Shown piece after piece: positions 11,446 through 22,615 of a stretch of DNA of 64,000 bases. The notes under the pieces were generated by a model. That model saw nothing but the letters and a program-made list of their open reading frames with translations, searched no databases and had not been told where the DNA came from. A program made the translations under genes and the position numbers. Positions within the stretch are counted from its first letter, which is position 1. Each line of letters opens with the position of its first letter. The stretch is from Rhodocollybia butyracea (lineage: Eukaryota; Basidiomycota; Agaricomycetes; Agaricales; Omphalotaceae), in assembly GCA_015501585.1 (NCBI GenBank), contig JADNRY010000312.1, positions 1-64,000 of the forward strand, written 5' to 3'.

Positions 11446-12043
11446 TTGTTTTATTCAGAGGAATGTGCTGGAAGAACAAGGGTAAAAATGTTCTACAAAA
11501 ACTTTGAAGATCATATCACTTGGAAAACTGGCATCATTGTTTGGAACTGGCCATTTCCAGTGTTTCGCAGCCCCAGTGAATTAGCGTCAATGGCAGAACT
11601 TGACATCCTTCAAAATGCTTGGACAATGGGTACAGCACACTTCTACATGATGACATTGTCAGAATTCCGCTGGTGGCAAGTTGAGCAGCAAGTCAAACAG
11701 CAGGAAGGCACGGCACATGGTAGCAGAGCTGAAGGTGAACACCCAGCTGTACCTCATTCTCCATGTCCTAGTGGAGATGATGGGTCCAGTGGCAATGGCA
11801 CTGTATTGCAGGGTTCTCATTCGCAGCCAACACATTCAACCTCTGATACCCACTCATGCCCGACTCCTGATTCTAGGGCAAGGCAGGGTGCTGTGACCTT
11901 TGTCAATTCCTTCTCTGTGATGGGGGCTCATGGTACATCAGTTACAACAATCAAACGTACTGGGAAGGAGAGGTCTGACAAGGGGAAGCCTTGAAAGAAA
12001 CGCCCCATGCGTGAGCATCACAGTGATGATGAGGAAGATGACT
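11446..12043 (+). pseudogene. GWP-domain fragment related to the 620-3063 gene
   Basis: An acceptor-like TTTATTCAG at about 11449-11457 opens a frame containing MFYKNFEDHITWKTG, then NWPFPVFRSPSEL and a Trp/Glu-rich helix. This lines up with the NY-NY...GWP...SP block of the KDZ-element protein at 852-1064. A Ser/Gly/His-rich low-complexity region follows, and then an in-frame TGA at 11992-11994. After the stop the same frame continues through a basic stretch into an acidic DDEEDD tail ending at 12043. That arrangement copies the basic-acidic tail of the other gene. It is a 3' exon of a related transposon gene. No transposase is attached. Confidence 0.6.
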
Positions 12044-13379
12044 AAAATTGCCACTTGTTCTTTAAACTTACTACTACTTGATGTCTATAGGCTTGTTACT
12101 GCCACCCCCATCAAGTGCTACTACTTATTGACAAATAATAAAGGGGGAACTATAAGGCAGGGTGGGCGGCAAATAGGAAAGGGCGGGAGGATTAGGGTGG
12201 TGGTAAAGAGTTTCAAACAGATTTCACATGGTTCAAGAGACCTCAGGAGCACTATTGTTGACAGCGTGAAGAGGTCGAGGTAAAGGAGGTGGGAGAGAGC
12301 TGTATGTAGATGGCATATGAACTTACTCCCCATGGCGCCAAGGTTATTTGATGCCCTATGGTGTGAAGGAAAGAGTTTCAACAGCTCGGAAGGCTGATAA
12401 GGTGGGAAGAGGGTGCACACATGAGTGGGGACAGGATCAAAAGGAGGCTGTGAGGAAAGAGTTCTCACAGTTGACGAGAACTTAAGTTAGAGGGGCTGTT
12501 GTTGGTACTTGGGAGGCTGATAGCTAGAAGGCGGGAAGAAGGCGCATAGGTACAGATAAGTTGGGATGGGATCAATCGGTTTCCCACAGTGAACGGAAGA
12601 ATGGAAAGGAGGCAGCAAGGAAAGAGTTCTCATGGTTGATGAGAACTTAAGTTAGAGGGGCTGTTGTTGAGAAGATGAGAAGAGGGTGGTAAAGCTGAAG
12701 AGGCGGGACAGATAGTGGGATGGGATCAATCAATGGGCAGGAATAACAGAAAGGAACGGACAAGTGGTTGCAAGCGCCAAGGCGCTTGTGGGCTCACTGG
12801 CCATTGTGCTGTAGGTCACTTGATGGCCTATGGCGCCTCTGGACTCCTTCCTTTTTGTATATTATTGAACAATATTGACTGAATTATTGGCAATCTAAGG
12901 GAATTGACACCTTTCATTGATACATCAATGATACAACCCCCCGGCTTGGCATTGATAGATCAATAACATGTTGTGATGATCAGGTGTAAAATTCAGACTA
13001 AATCAAGAATCTCATCCAAATCAGTGTTATTTTCAATGTGAGGTAAATCTAATGGGGTGGAGATCAAGTGTTCATGCAAAACAAGGATGTTGCTGAGGAC
13101 TTGCATTCTGATATTGAACTCTTGTAGGCAGCTTGTAGGTCTTTTGCTTTACACTCCTTTGTATTATTACATGGGCTATTTGTTTTAATATTTCTCATAA
13201 ATAAACTTCATTTGTTTCTACTTGTGCTGACTTGATGTGCAAATGCCAAATACTTGCAAGTCACTTGACTCGTTTCCCACGAGTATTTGATGAGTCACAA
13301 GTCAAGGGTTTTACCTCCCAAGTACTTGCATCACAGTTCCAAGTATACTTGGAACTGGACTTGTGTCCACCTTTACCAT
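12044..13379. other. Non-coding repeat-derived DNA with an imperfect duplication
   Basis: No gene recognised. Segments 12453-12504 and 12617-12669 are about 90 percent alike (GAGAACTTAAGTTAGAGGGG core), so the region holds an imperfect tandem duplication with a period of about 165 bp. The rest is GGGA/GGCTGATA-rich and decayed. Confidence 0.5.
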
Positions 13380-13543
13380 GAATTAGCTCAGTACTTGAGT
13401 AATCCCTCACCAACTCACTGGACCACTGCCAAACATGTCCTCCGTTACATCAGTGGAACACTTAATTTAGGCATCACCTACTCCCCATCAGATACTGGCC
13501 CTGATATTTACTCGGATGCCAACTGGGGAAATAATCTCAACAC

Positions 13544-13695
13544 TGCATGCAAATCTACATAAATCTTTGTGGAAACAGTATAATTATGTTAAAATTGTAT
13601 GGAACTTCATGCAATTTTAACATAATCTTTCTATATTCACCCAAGTTTAGTATAATTTTACTATTTCCATGAAAAGTTACGTTGATTTGCATGCA
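13544..13695. mobile_element. Small MITE with TGCATGCAAATC ends
   Basis: About 150 bp with imperfect inverted repeats (TGCATGCAAATC at both ends, AT-rich inside, about 75 percent arm identity), lying inside the Copia RNase H reading frame. The ends are themselves partly palindromic, so the exact target duplication cannot be told. Confidence 0.6.
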
Positions 13696-14014
13696 GTGCA
13701 ATGACCGGAAATCCATCTCCAGCTAAGCTGTAATGTTTGGGAACACCACCATCTCTTGGTGTCAACTGTTGCACTCTCCACTATGCTGAATACATGGCTG
13801 TAAGTAATGCTACACAAGAATGTCTCTGGATCAGAAAACTTCTCACAGAACTTGGAATCCCACCTCTTGGCCCAACTATTATTCATGTTGACAACCAAGC
13901 TGCCATTAAATTTGCCGAAAACTCTCAGTTCCACACCCGATCCAAGCATATTGACATCCGACATCATTTCATACGTGAGCATATTACCTCTAACAGGGTA
14001 TCAGTATAATACTG

Positions 14015-14387
14015 CATCAGGAAAAGCTGTTTTTGCCTAGGTGACCCCAGAGTGGCCTAAAGCAAACTAGGTGACCTATGAATCCTATGGCATCCTAGGA
14101 ATTTGGGCTCATCCCTTGCCAGTCAAGGCTCTTGAGGATTCCCTAGGCAAGCCTAGGTTTGCCCAGGTTTGCCCAGGTGCTCCTGGGGAACACCTGGGGA
14201 ACACCTGGGCAAACCTGGGCAAACCTAGGCTTGCCCTGGGTTTGCCTAGGATACCCTAGGGAATCCTCAAGAGCCTTGACTGGCAAGGGACGAGCCCAAA
14301 TTCCTAGGATGCCATAGGATTCATAGGTCACCTAGTTTGCTTTAGGCCACTCTGGGGTCACCAAGGCAAAAACGGCTTTTCCTGATG
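14015..14387. mobile_element. Palindromic MITE, CATCAGGAAAAGC family, copy 2
   Basis: A 373-bp relative of the element at 9417, with the same termini and arms. It is longer because the centre carries repeated GGTTTGCCCA and CACCTGGGGA units. It is flanked by TG (14013-14014 and 14388-14389). Removing it and one TG rejoins the Copia frame into YCATDNNIADIFTK, which fixes the ends. Confidence 0.9.
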
Positions 14388-14501
14388 TGTGCCACAGATA
14401 ACAACATTGCTGACATATTCACCAAGTTGCTCTCCAAGCCAAAACACAAGCACTTTGTGAAGTTACTTGGAATGACTAGAGTTGACCAGAGTTGAGGGGA
14501 G

Positions 14502-14742
14502 TGTCATATGTAATGCTTTGACATCACCATATGCAACTCCGGTGGTTCAACCACGGACTTACAAATACATCTATGGAAGTGTATATATTTATTAGTGATC
14601 ATTAGCTAGTACTTACTATGCATACACGGACATGTAGATACTCTGGCACACTTATACTACAGTACTTAGAGTATATAAGCTGTATCTAGCTCTGCACAAT
14701 ATTATCATCTCATATCATCACACTCTTTAGTCTTCTACCTAC
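14502..14742 (+). repeat. Probable Copia 3' LTR
   Basis: Begins TGTCATATGTAATG six bases after the Copia stop, directly after a purine-rich GAGGGGAG tract typical of a polypurine primer site. The 3' edge at a CA dinucleotide is a guess: there is no second LTR in the window to compare. Confidence 0.5.
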
Positions 14743-14754
14743 AATAAATGGGGC

Positions 14755-15000
14755 GGTACTGCAGTACGCAGACTGCTAGAAAAAGCATTGGTTAGAGCAC
14801 AGGTTTAAAGAGTGCTGGGGTGTCCAAAGGTTCGATTCAAGACCTTTTGCCTCTGACCTCTCCGTCTAATTTGATCAAGCCAACTAATGAGTTGCCTGTC
14901 CCCATCACACACCTGCCTACACCTGTGATGACATATTTTCAGTAGACTCACAAACTCAATAATACCATATCAGCTTGTCTTTCCTCCAGTCTGCTTCAAC
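14755..15000 (+). repeat. tRNA-derived SINE, copy 1
   Basis: Starts GGTACTGCAG and contains an A-box-like TGGTTAGAGCAC (about 14788-14799) and a canonical B box GGTTCGATTC (about 14832-14841), roughly 45 bp apart, as in an RNA polymerase III internal promoter. A second copy at 18547 shares the head and the whole tail (AGCTTGTCTTTCCT near the 3' end). Confidence 0.7.
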
Positions 15001-15122
15001 ACTAATAAGTATTTGTGTAGAGATACCCAAGCACTGAGATGCAGCCAAGTACTTATACCATACATATTATTCTGCCATTACCATTAACAAAACAAAACCT
15101 CTCTTAATCTATGATTCTCTGT

Positions 15123-16851
15123 TTATGGGGACACTTCCTGTCCATATGCAGGGGGGTGCTGAATGGCGTTCATCAAGTTATTGAGCCGTTCAAGAAGAAG
15201 TTCTGTTCTGTCTGGCTCTGGAGGTGTGGCCTGATCTCCATTTGAGCCATTGTTTCCGTTACTTGGAGGTTCAGCAGGAAACAAGGACATATGTACAACA
15301 CCTTCACCTGGTGGCAGTGATACAGTGCTCAGGCCCTGTACAGGTTGTTCTTGATCCTGACCTGTATCTCCATCTGTCCCTGGAGCTGCTGAGGTGATAT
15401 AGTTTTTTGTAAAAGGAGTGATACCATGGGCATCGGCTGCCATTATGTGAATCATATCATCTGGTGGAGTACTTGAAATATACATCTTCTCAAAGGGAGT
15501 GACATTGTCTGGACCTGGGGGGTAGTTCACCTCTGAGGCAGAAAACAAGTTAATAAGATATACATTCACTAAACATCAATAATAGGGCCATACCCAACAT
15601 TGACTCTTCCACCCATGCTTGTGCAGGCGATGGAGATCTTCTCTTTTTGATCCGCCGCCATGCTGCCCACAAGATCAGCTCAATTATACATATCCCAGCA
15701 AGAGCTCCGACAACTATGCCAGCAATGGCCCCGCCATGCAACTCCTGATGAGATGACTGCCCTGAGTCACCAAGGGATGGAGTTGAAGTAGGGGATGAGG
15801 TTGAAGTAGAGGATGGGGTTGAAGTAGGGGATGAGGTTGTTGCAGGGGATGACTCTGATGATGTTGACACAGAGAGGTCAGGCATATCATTTAATGTAGC
15901 AAAACTAGGAATGTAGGTGAATCCCCGAAAGGAAAATGCCTGAGATAGTGAAGCTTCCAGAACCTCAACTGTAATGGTATGATTACCACTATCTGATTCC
16001 TGCTGAACAAGGGTGAAGTATTCAAAGTAGGATGTCAAGAATCCACCTCTGTCACCCTCAAATTCAAACCGGGCCTGTGTTTGTTCATCAAGTGAAACAC
16101 CAAGGGTGATGTTTCCCGAAGTGGATGAATCAAAAAACCCAAGAAGTGTTATGTTCCATCCTATTGTTTTTTAATTATGATCCACAATAAAAAGAACAAT
16201 TTGAGGAAGCTACAGACCTGCAAATGGAAACTTCACTGTAGCCCCAATAATTGCACTTGACGTTCCGGGCCCGCCGCCTACCGAAGGGACCTGCCACTGT
16301 CCTTCCAACACAATAGTGCTATCTGTATAATTTACAAATAAGAGCTGATTATCTAGAGACGTGGTGGGTGTCGGGGTGAGCAGAGCATAACTAAACACTG
16401 GTGTATTGGTTGTGGAACAGTTGATATTGAAATCAACTTCCACAAAGTTGGCGATGTCTATAATTATATCTTCTATATTCAGCTCCCACAGTATATTGTC
16501 AGAAATGCTGTCAGTGGGAAGCATAACCTTGTCGAACCCTGGATCTAGGGTACAGTTTGAAGGCTGAGTGATGTCCCCAATAATCATCCACTGCAAAAAT
16601 GTTGAAGAATCTTCAAGGCAAATATCAGAATTTCCTACATGACCCACTTGCATAAATCTAAACCTACCAATCTCAAGGCCAGCCTTGATACTGAAGTTCC
16701 CAACAATGCCAGAACCTGAGTTTGTTCTAGAGGGAGCTGAAAGTTGTATAGATGTTTTTTTGTAGGCTGTCCCAATATCAATGGTGTCCCAAAGACCAGA
16801 AGTAGTATTGAAGGAAGAAGTGTCCACAATAATTGCAGGGGTCTGGCCCAT
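15123..16851 (-). CDS. Single-pass membrane protein with Ser/Thr-rich stalk
   Basis: Three exons (16851-16218, 16160-15594, 15532-15123) splice into 1611 nt, 536 residues, with no stop. The N-terminal 340 residues look like an extracellular beta-rich domain with many Asn-X-Ser/Thr sites. A low-complexity Ser/Thr/Pro stalk follows. Around residues 350-375 there is one clear membrane segment (GGAIAGIVVGALAGICIIEL) ending in a Trp and RRIKKRR stop-transfer. The cytoplasmic tail is about 140 residues, Pro-rich. The layout is common in Agaricomycete surface proteins and reminiscent of Mid2/WSC-like sensors, but I see no WSC cysteines. No signal peptide lies in frame before 16851: the frame is open a short way upstream without one. 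The start exon may be missing, or the gene may have lost it. Confidence 0.65.
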
Positions 16852-17879
16852 GCTGACTGTATGATACAGTTGTTCCCACAGGAGTATGTGATGACGATCA
16901 AGAGATTAGAGTCAATAGGCAAACCCAAGGTTGTGCTACTTATAATTGCCTGTAGCACTTAGAACTGCCTCAGGTCTGGTATGAGGCTGTAGTCATTGCG
17001 ATGTGAGATACTGGGAGGTCCCTGCAACTCATCATCATATTTGATATCTCCGCCAGTTCATAACTTCATCAGAATAAGTATTCACTTGGAAAGCTTCCGT
17101 TCCCTTTCGCTGAGTCTCATGTGTCTATCTTTCTTATCGGCCTGACGCCTGCACAAAAGAATGCAACACTTGGTAGTAGTAGTAGTAGTAAATTACGCGG
17201 CTCATCCAGCGGGGTCCCACGAGGGAACAGCCAGTCCCAAACAGGAGCCAAGCAGCGATCTCGACCCACACAGGGAAGGTAGACTGCAAACTCCCAAAGG
17301 GTAGTTTGTAGCTAACACGTTTAACTACGGAATAAATGATTAAAGATTCTCTTCGTATCTGAGTCCAGCTTAGTATATGAGTTCAGACTGCGTAATCAAA
17401 AAACCAACGAACATGAGCCTTGAGCTCTAAGGTAGCTAAGAAAAGTGATGAGGTCATAACTTGTGAAAGAATGCATCTCTAAGATGTTATGATAGAATAT
17501 CACATACTTCTACACATAGACTAGCCTTTCGCTGTAATCCAGCAGTACCTTGACCCCGTATCACCATTGTTGGGCTGTGTGATTGTTTTGTTTTCCCTCG
17601 AGTTGCTCCAAGGGCAGTTTCTAGGTAGAGGTCGCTTAGGGCTCCATTTGAAGGAAGTAGATTGCCGTTGCTAGGATATGAAGCTTTGATGAGATCTTTA
17701 GCAAACCGAAGATAGAACGAGTGTTAGTACCTGTGAGGTACAGAGGAAAACTAATGGATTCGATGGTGTAATTATTACATTTGAACACGAACAAGCTGTA
17801 GCAAGGAAAGTCGCTGTTGTGGTTGATGCGAGTGCTGTATTGGTTGAATTCGAAGCTGCATGCATCAACTGATCTCCTC
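16852..17879. other. Intergenic DNA with a GTA microsatellite
   Basis: No gene recognised. A (GTA)6 run lies at 17172-17190. The remaining sequence shows no paired repeats or coding bias. Confidence 0.5.
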
Positions 17880-18125
17880 CATCATCTTACTACCCCCGCG
17901 CGGGACCTAGCAAGCTCGTTGCCCCTGCTGTATCGTATAACGGGAAGATGCAGGTGAGGAGGCATCCGCCGTGGTTAGGGGACCATAGTGTGAGGTATGA
18001 TGATCTTACTTTGTATGTGCGGGTGAATAAACGACTGACGATGGGTGTTTTATATTTAGGTTCTTGCAGAGCTCGGGTACCCGGAAGCGCAAGTAGAAGA
18101 GTTACGTGCCAAAGGGGTTATTTGA
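17880..18125 (+). pseudogene. 3' remnant of a CaiB/BaiF-type CoA-transferase gene
   Basis: Two exon pieces flank a GT-AG intron (about 17995-18060). The first encodes SKLVAPAVSYNGKMQVRRHP and PPWLGDHSV, the second VLAELGYPEAQVEELRAKGV followed by Ile-stop. This is the usual extreme C-terminus of fungal CaiB/BaiF (type III acyl-CoA transferase) proteins. One base is missing at the exon junction (GTGAG where GTGGAG would keep frame) and everything upstream of a TGA near 17870 is gone. It is therefore a dead fragment of about 55 codons. Confidence 0.55.
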
Positions 18126-18546
18126 AGATCTCGGTTGAGATTACTTGTATTAGGATGACTATTTTGCTTGTTGAATATTTAGGCGAACAAAGAACGTAGG
18201 GGCTGAGATGTCCTCGTTGCGATGACGAACACTTTCCGAGATGACGAACGAGTGTCTTGTAGGAGATGGGGGAACATAGGTTCTCCAGCCTTGGGGGTTG
18301 CTCGTGGTGCATATACGTTTTGTCCCAGTGCGATGGTCACATTGGCCTTCACGTCACTTCAGAGTATAGTATATTAGTATAGGAGGAAGCCGACGGACAG
18401 TGCGTGAGGAGCACGAGATACGGCGCACGTATCCGATATTATCCGATGTAAAGAGCTGGCGGCCGAGCTTGTCTGCGTGTCACGACTCAACTGCACTGGC
18501 ATTGAAATTCGTCTGGCATTGTTGCTCGTGTTACTAGCTGATATGG
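18126..18546. other. Intergenic DNA
   Basis: About 420 bp between the CoA-transferase remnant and the second SINE. I see no gene, RNA or repeat here. Confidence 0.4.
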
Positions 18547-18811
18547 GGTACTGCAGCATACTGGTAGAGATTGCCATAAAAAGGACTGGCTAGAGCACAT
18601 GTTTAAGGAGTACCAGTGGGGCGTCCAAACAGTGCTCAAGACCTTTCGCTCCACCTCGCCGTCCAATTCAGGCCAGCTTATGAGCTGCCTTATTCCGGGT
18701 CCTATATCTGGCGTTGTCCGCATACCTGCTGCTCTGTGACGAAATATTTTCAGCAGACTCCCAATACCAGATCAGCTTGTCTTTCCTTCTGTTCGCTCCA
18801 CAGTTTGACCA
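18547..18811 (+). repeat. tRNA-derived SINE, copy 2
   Basis: Matches the copy at 14755 along its length, starting GGTACTGCAG. The A box is kept as TGGCTAGAGCAC, but the B box has decayed to an AGTGCTCAAG-like sequence. The tail AGCTTGTCTTTCCT is shared. It lies about 440 bp upstream of the 2-oxoglutarate dehydrogenase gene. Confidence 0.65.
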
Positions 18812-19250
18812 CATTGAAGCTGAACCACACTATGGTTTTAGTCAGTCCTTTCCACTTATTGATACCTCTCGTTCGTCGCTTTCGGCCGAACTTTTACTCC
18901 ATAAACCTTTTGATGCATGGCCTCCGGCTGCGCGATGAACAGGGATGGAAGGCAGATGTACGCCAGGATCTACAGTACTATCCATAGAGGTCGATAGACC
19001 AGATCTGTTCGAGCGCATCTCCATCAAACTCGCGAGACGCCATGGATGTAACTGACGCATAGCTTTACTTAGAAAGGTGAAGTAGCGTTGACTCAGATAA
19101 TGTGACTCACAGACCGGCTCGCAAGCAGCTCCGATCCGTCCAAATAAGCGCTCATCGGTGCTATTCGGTGTGAATTTCTACTTGCTTGATCAGTGACCAC
19201 ATCATACCGTAGCTCAGACTACGTCGTTTTTCTCTTTCCTTCTTTCTCAA
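18812..19250 (+). promoter_or_regulatory. Upstream region of the 2-oxoglutarate dehydrogenase gene
   Basis: A pyrimidine-rich TTTTTCTCTTTCCTTCTTTC tract ends a few bases before the ATG at 19251, typical of fungal housekeeping core promoters. No TATA box is seen near it. Confidence 0.4.
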
Positions 19251-22200
19251 ATGTTGTCCAGGCAAGCACTGCGATGTCTGCCCAAGTCAAGGGCAGCCGT
19301 CGTTGCCCAGGCTCAACAATCTATACACCCTCATCGGCGTGACCTGGCAACTCCAGCAGCAAACCCGCCCTCGCCTAATGATATTTTTGCCAACGGGACA
19401 AATGCGTACTATGCAGAGGAAATGTACAGACACTGGAGGCAGGACCCCAGCTCTGTGCATGTTTCTTGGGACGCTTACTTCCGAGGTCTTGACAAAGGCC
19501 TGCCCAGCTCTGTGGCTTTCAGGCCTCCACCAAGTCTCGTTGCGCCCCCAACCGACGGCGCTCCAGCTCTCCATGCCACTAGCGGCGGTGCAGAACTCGA
19601 TGATCATCTCAAGGTAACAATGCTTGACCGAATGTAAACTGGCAGAAATAGCTCAAATCCGGTTCTTCTCCACAGGTCCAACTTCTTGTTCGTGCATATC
19701 AAGTGCGCGGTCACCATGTTGCCGAACTTGACCCTCTCGGCATTCTTGACGCAGATCTGGGCGACATAAAGCCTCCGGAGCTCGAACTCAGCCGATATGG
19801 CTTCACGGAACGCGACTTGGATAAGGATATCACCCTTGGGCCCGGCATCCTTCCTCATTTCGCTACGGAGGACACAAGAACTATGAAGTTGGGCGAAATC
19901 ATCAAGCTCTGCAAACGTATCTACTGTGAGCATCTAAAAATCTTTATGCCGCGTATTTGCTCACCCAAAGTACACAGGTGGTGCTGTCGGTATCCAATAC
20001 ATCCACATTCCCGACAAAGACCAGTGCGATTGGATCCGTGAACGAGTCGAAATCCCTAAACCTTGGAATTACACCGTTGACGAAAAACGAATGATCCTCG
20101 ATCGTCTAATTTGGTCCGAATCCTTTGAAAAGTTCATCGCTTCTAAATATCCCAACGAGAAGCGTTTCGGGCTCGAAGGTTGCGAAGCTCTCATTCCCGG
20201 TATGAAAGCTCTTATTGATCGCTCCGTCGAACATGGCGTCTCGAATATCACGATGGGAATGCCACATCGAGGCCGTCTTAATGTCCTCGCTAATGTCATC
20301 AGGAAACCCATCGAGGCTATCTTGAACGAATTCAGTGGTGCCGAGGGTGATGAGCCTGCTGGAGACGTCAAGTACCATCTCGGTGCCAACTACATCCGTC
20401 CTACTCCATCCGGTAAAAAGGTCGCACTCTCGCTTGTCGCCAACCCGTCCCATCTCGAAGCTGAAGATCCCGTCGTTCTCGGAAAAACGCGCGCTATACA
20501 GCACTTTGAGAATGACGAAAAATCGCACGACAAAGCGATGGGTGTTCTGCTTCACGGTGATGCTGCCTTCGCTGGGCAGGGTATTGTTTACGAAACTATG
20601 GGCATGCACAACCTTCCCCACTATGGTACCGGAGGAACTATCCATCTCATCGTCAACAACCAGGTCGGTTTCACCACTGACCCTCGTTTCGCTCGGTCTA
20701 CGCCTTACCCTTCAGATATCGCTAAATCTATCGACGCTCCGATATTCCACGTCAACGGTGACAACGTCGAGGCGGTGACTTTCGTCTGCCAGCTCGCCGC
20801 TGACTACAGGGCCAAGTACAAGAAGGACGTCGTCATTGATATCGTTTGTTACAGGCGCTACGGACACAACGAGACCGATCAACCGATGTTCACTCAGCCG
20901 AGGATGTACAAGGCCATCGAGGGACAACCTACTCCGCTCACTCAGTATTCTAAATTCCTCATCGGTAGGGGCACCTTTACCGAGAAGGATATCGAGGAAC
21001 ACAAAAAATGGGTATGGGGCATGCTCGAGAAGGCTGCTTCTGGCGCCAAGGATTACGTGCCTACGTCGAAGGAATGGCTGTCTGCTTCTTGGCAGGGATT
21101 CCCCTCCCCCAAGCAACTTGCTGACCAGACTCTTCCAACCCGTCTTACCGGCTCCACCGAAGATACTCTCAAGCGCATCGGACGTGCCATCTCCACCTAT
21201 CCCAATGGTTTCAGCGTCCACCGCAACCTTAGCCGTATCTTGCAGTCCCGAGGAAAGGCTATCGAAGAAGGAACGAACATCGATTGGTCTACCGCCGAAG
21301 CGCTCGCCTTTGGTTCTCTTGCTCTTGAGAACATCCACGTCCGTGTTTCTGGCCAGGATGTCGAGCGTGGTACCTTCTCCCAGCGCCATGCTGTCCTGCA
21401 CGATCAAGAAACTGAGAAACAGTATGTTCCTCTCAATGATCTCGGCTCATCTCAGGGTCGCTTCGTCGTCTGCAACTCTTCGTTGTCTGAATACGGTACT
21501 CTCGGTTTCGAACTTGGATACTCTCTCGTCTCTCCGGACTGTTTGACGATGTGGGAAGCTCAATTTGGTGACTTTGCGAACAACGCGCAGTGTATCATCG
21601 ACCAGTTCATTGCTAGTGGAGAGAGGAAGTGGTTACAGAGGTCCGGACTTGTTATGAGTTTACCCCATGGATATGATGGACAAGGTCCTGAGCACTCTAG
21701 TGCGAGGATCGAGCGGTTCTTGCAACTCTGCGATGACCATCCTAACGTATTCCCTACCCAGGAGAAGGTTGAGAGGCAACACCAGGACTGTAATATGCAA
21801 GTGGTTTACCCCACCACTCCGGCCAACTACGTGGGTCATATTTTCAATTCATCTTGCCTGGAGCGTTACTAACTGACATTATAGTTCCACGTCCTCCGTC
21901 GTCAAATTCACCGCGATTTCCGCAAGCCCCTTATTATCTTCTTCTCCAAGAGCCTCCTTCGTCATCCTAAAGCTCGCTCCGACCTTGCTGAAATGGTTGG
22001 GGAAACTCACTTTGAAAGGTATCTCCCCGATCCTCATACCGAAGAGTTGGTTGCTCCTGAGGAAATCAAGAAGCATGTCCTCTGTTCTGGTTAGTTGGTA
22101 TTTTTACCTATCTGATCTGGATACTGATGTTTCTCGTGAACAGGACAAGTTTACCACACACTTCTTTCCGCTAGGGAGGAGAGAGGTATCAAAGATATTG

Positions 22201-22615
22201 CGATTAGCAGGATTGAGCAAATCTCGCCTTTCCCCTACGACATGGTACGTTGTCGGATATCATATTATCATGCATGCATCACTTAACCTGTTACACGTCG
22301 TAGATCACTCCTCATTTGGACAAGTACCCCAACGCTGGACTGCTTTGGTGCCAGGAGGAACCTCTGAACAACGGAGCTTGGAGCTATGTTGGACCCCGTA
22401 TCTACACCGCTGCACAACAGACCGAGCACCACAAGCAAAAAATACCCGAGGTATGCTGGACGAGGCCCTACAAGTTCTGTTGCCACTGGATCAAAGGTTC
22501 GTCGTATTCGTATCAGTCGGATATTCGATAACTGATCGGTGATAACTCTAAACAGGCTCAGCACAAGAAGGAGATTGAGATGTTTATCGATGCTGCTTTC
22601 GATCTTTCTTCTTAG
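19251..22615 (+). CDS. kgd1: 2-oxoglutarate dehydrogenase E1 component, mitochondrial
   Basis: Thiamine-diphosphate-dependent E1 subunit of the 2-oxoglutarate dehydrogenase complex: decarboxylates 2-oxoglutarate and passes the succinyl group to the E2 lipoyl arm in the TCA cycle. Seven exons (19251-19613, 19676-19925, 19978-21830, 21885-22089, 22144-22244, 22304-22496, 22556-22615). The N-terminus is Arg/Ala-rich like a mitochondrial presequence. Motifs include [23 protein letters not shown] and [10 protein letters not shown] around the cofactor site, [16 protein letters not shown], and [20 protein letters not shown] in the transketolase-like domain. Length is about 1007 residues, normal for fungi. 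The exons total 3025 nt, one too many: the A6 run at 22437-22442 carries one extra A. Removing it restores the conserved C-terminus. Confidence 0.95.

Larger units (their letters stand above)
13380..14495 (+). pseudogene. Ty1/Copia pol tail (RNase H end), with two nested MITEs
   Basis: Copia polyprotein C-terminal motifs are visible: LAQYLSNPSPTHWTTAKHVL, YSDANWGN, AEYMAVSNATQECLWIRKLL, HVDNQAAIKFAEN, and after a MITE the terminal DNNIADIFTKLLSKPKH ending at TGA 14493-14495. The RNase H region is split by a MITE at 13544-13695 and again by one at 14015-14387. There is also a frameshift near 13730 and a TAA codon near 14007. No gag, protease, integrase or polymerase core remains upstream. Confidence 0.8.

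Noticed and set aside
14071..14331. Two overlapping frames on opposite strands that start with the same protein (MTYESYGILGIWA...)
   Set aside because: They are mirror readings of the palindromic MITE at 14015-14387, not genes.
14780..14850. A tRNA gene
   Set aside because: A- and B-box motifs are present but the sequence does not fold with acceptor and anticodon stems, and a diverged copy exists at 18547, so it is a SINE head.
17948..18199. An 83-residue frame starting at the MQVRRHPPW segment
   Set aside because: It reads through an intron. The coding frame is the CoA-transferase remnant, which changes phase at that intron.
20106..21407. Long antisense frames over the 2-oxoglutarate dehydrogenase exons
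   Set aside because: Shadows of a strongly codon-biased conserved gene. No independent motif or splice structure.
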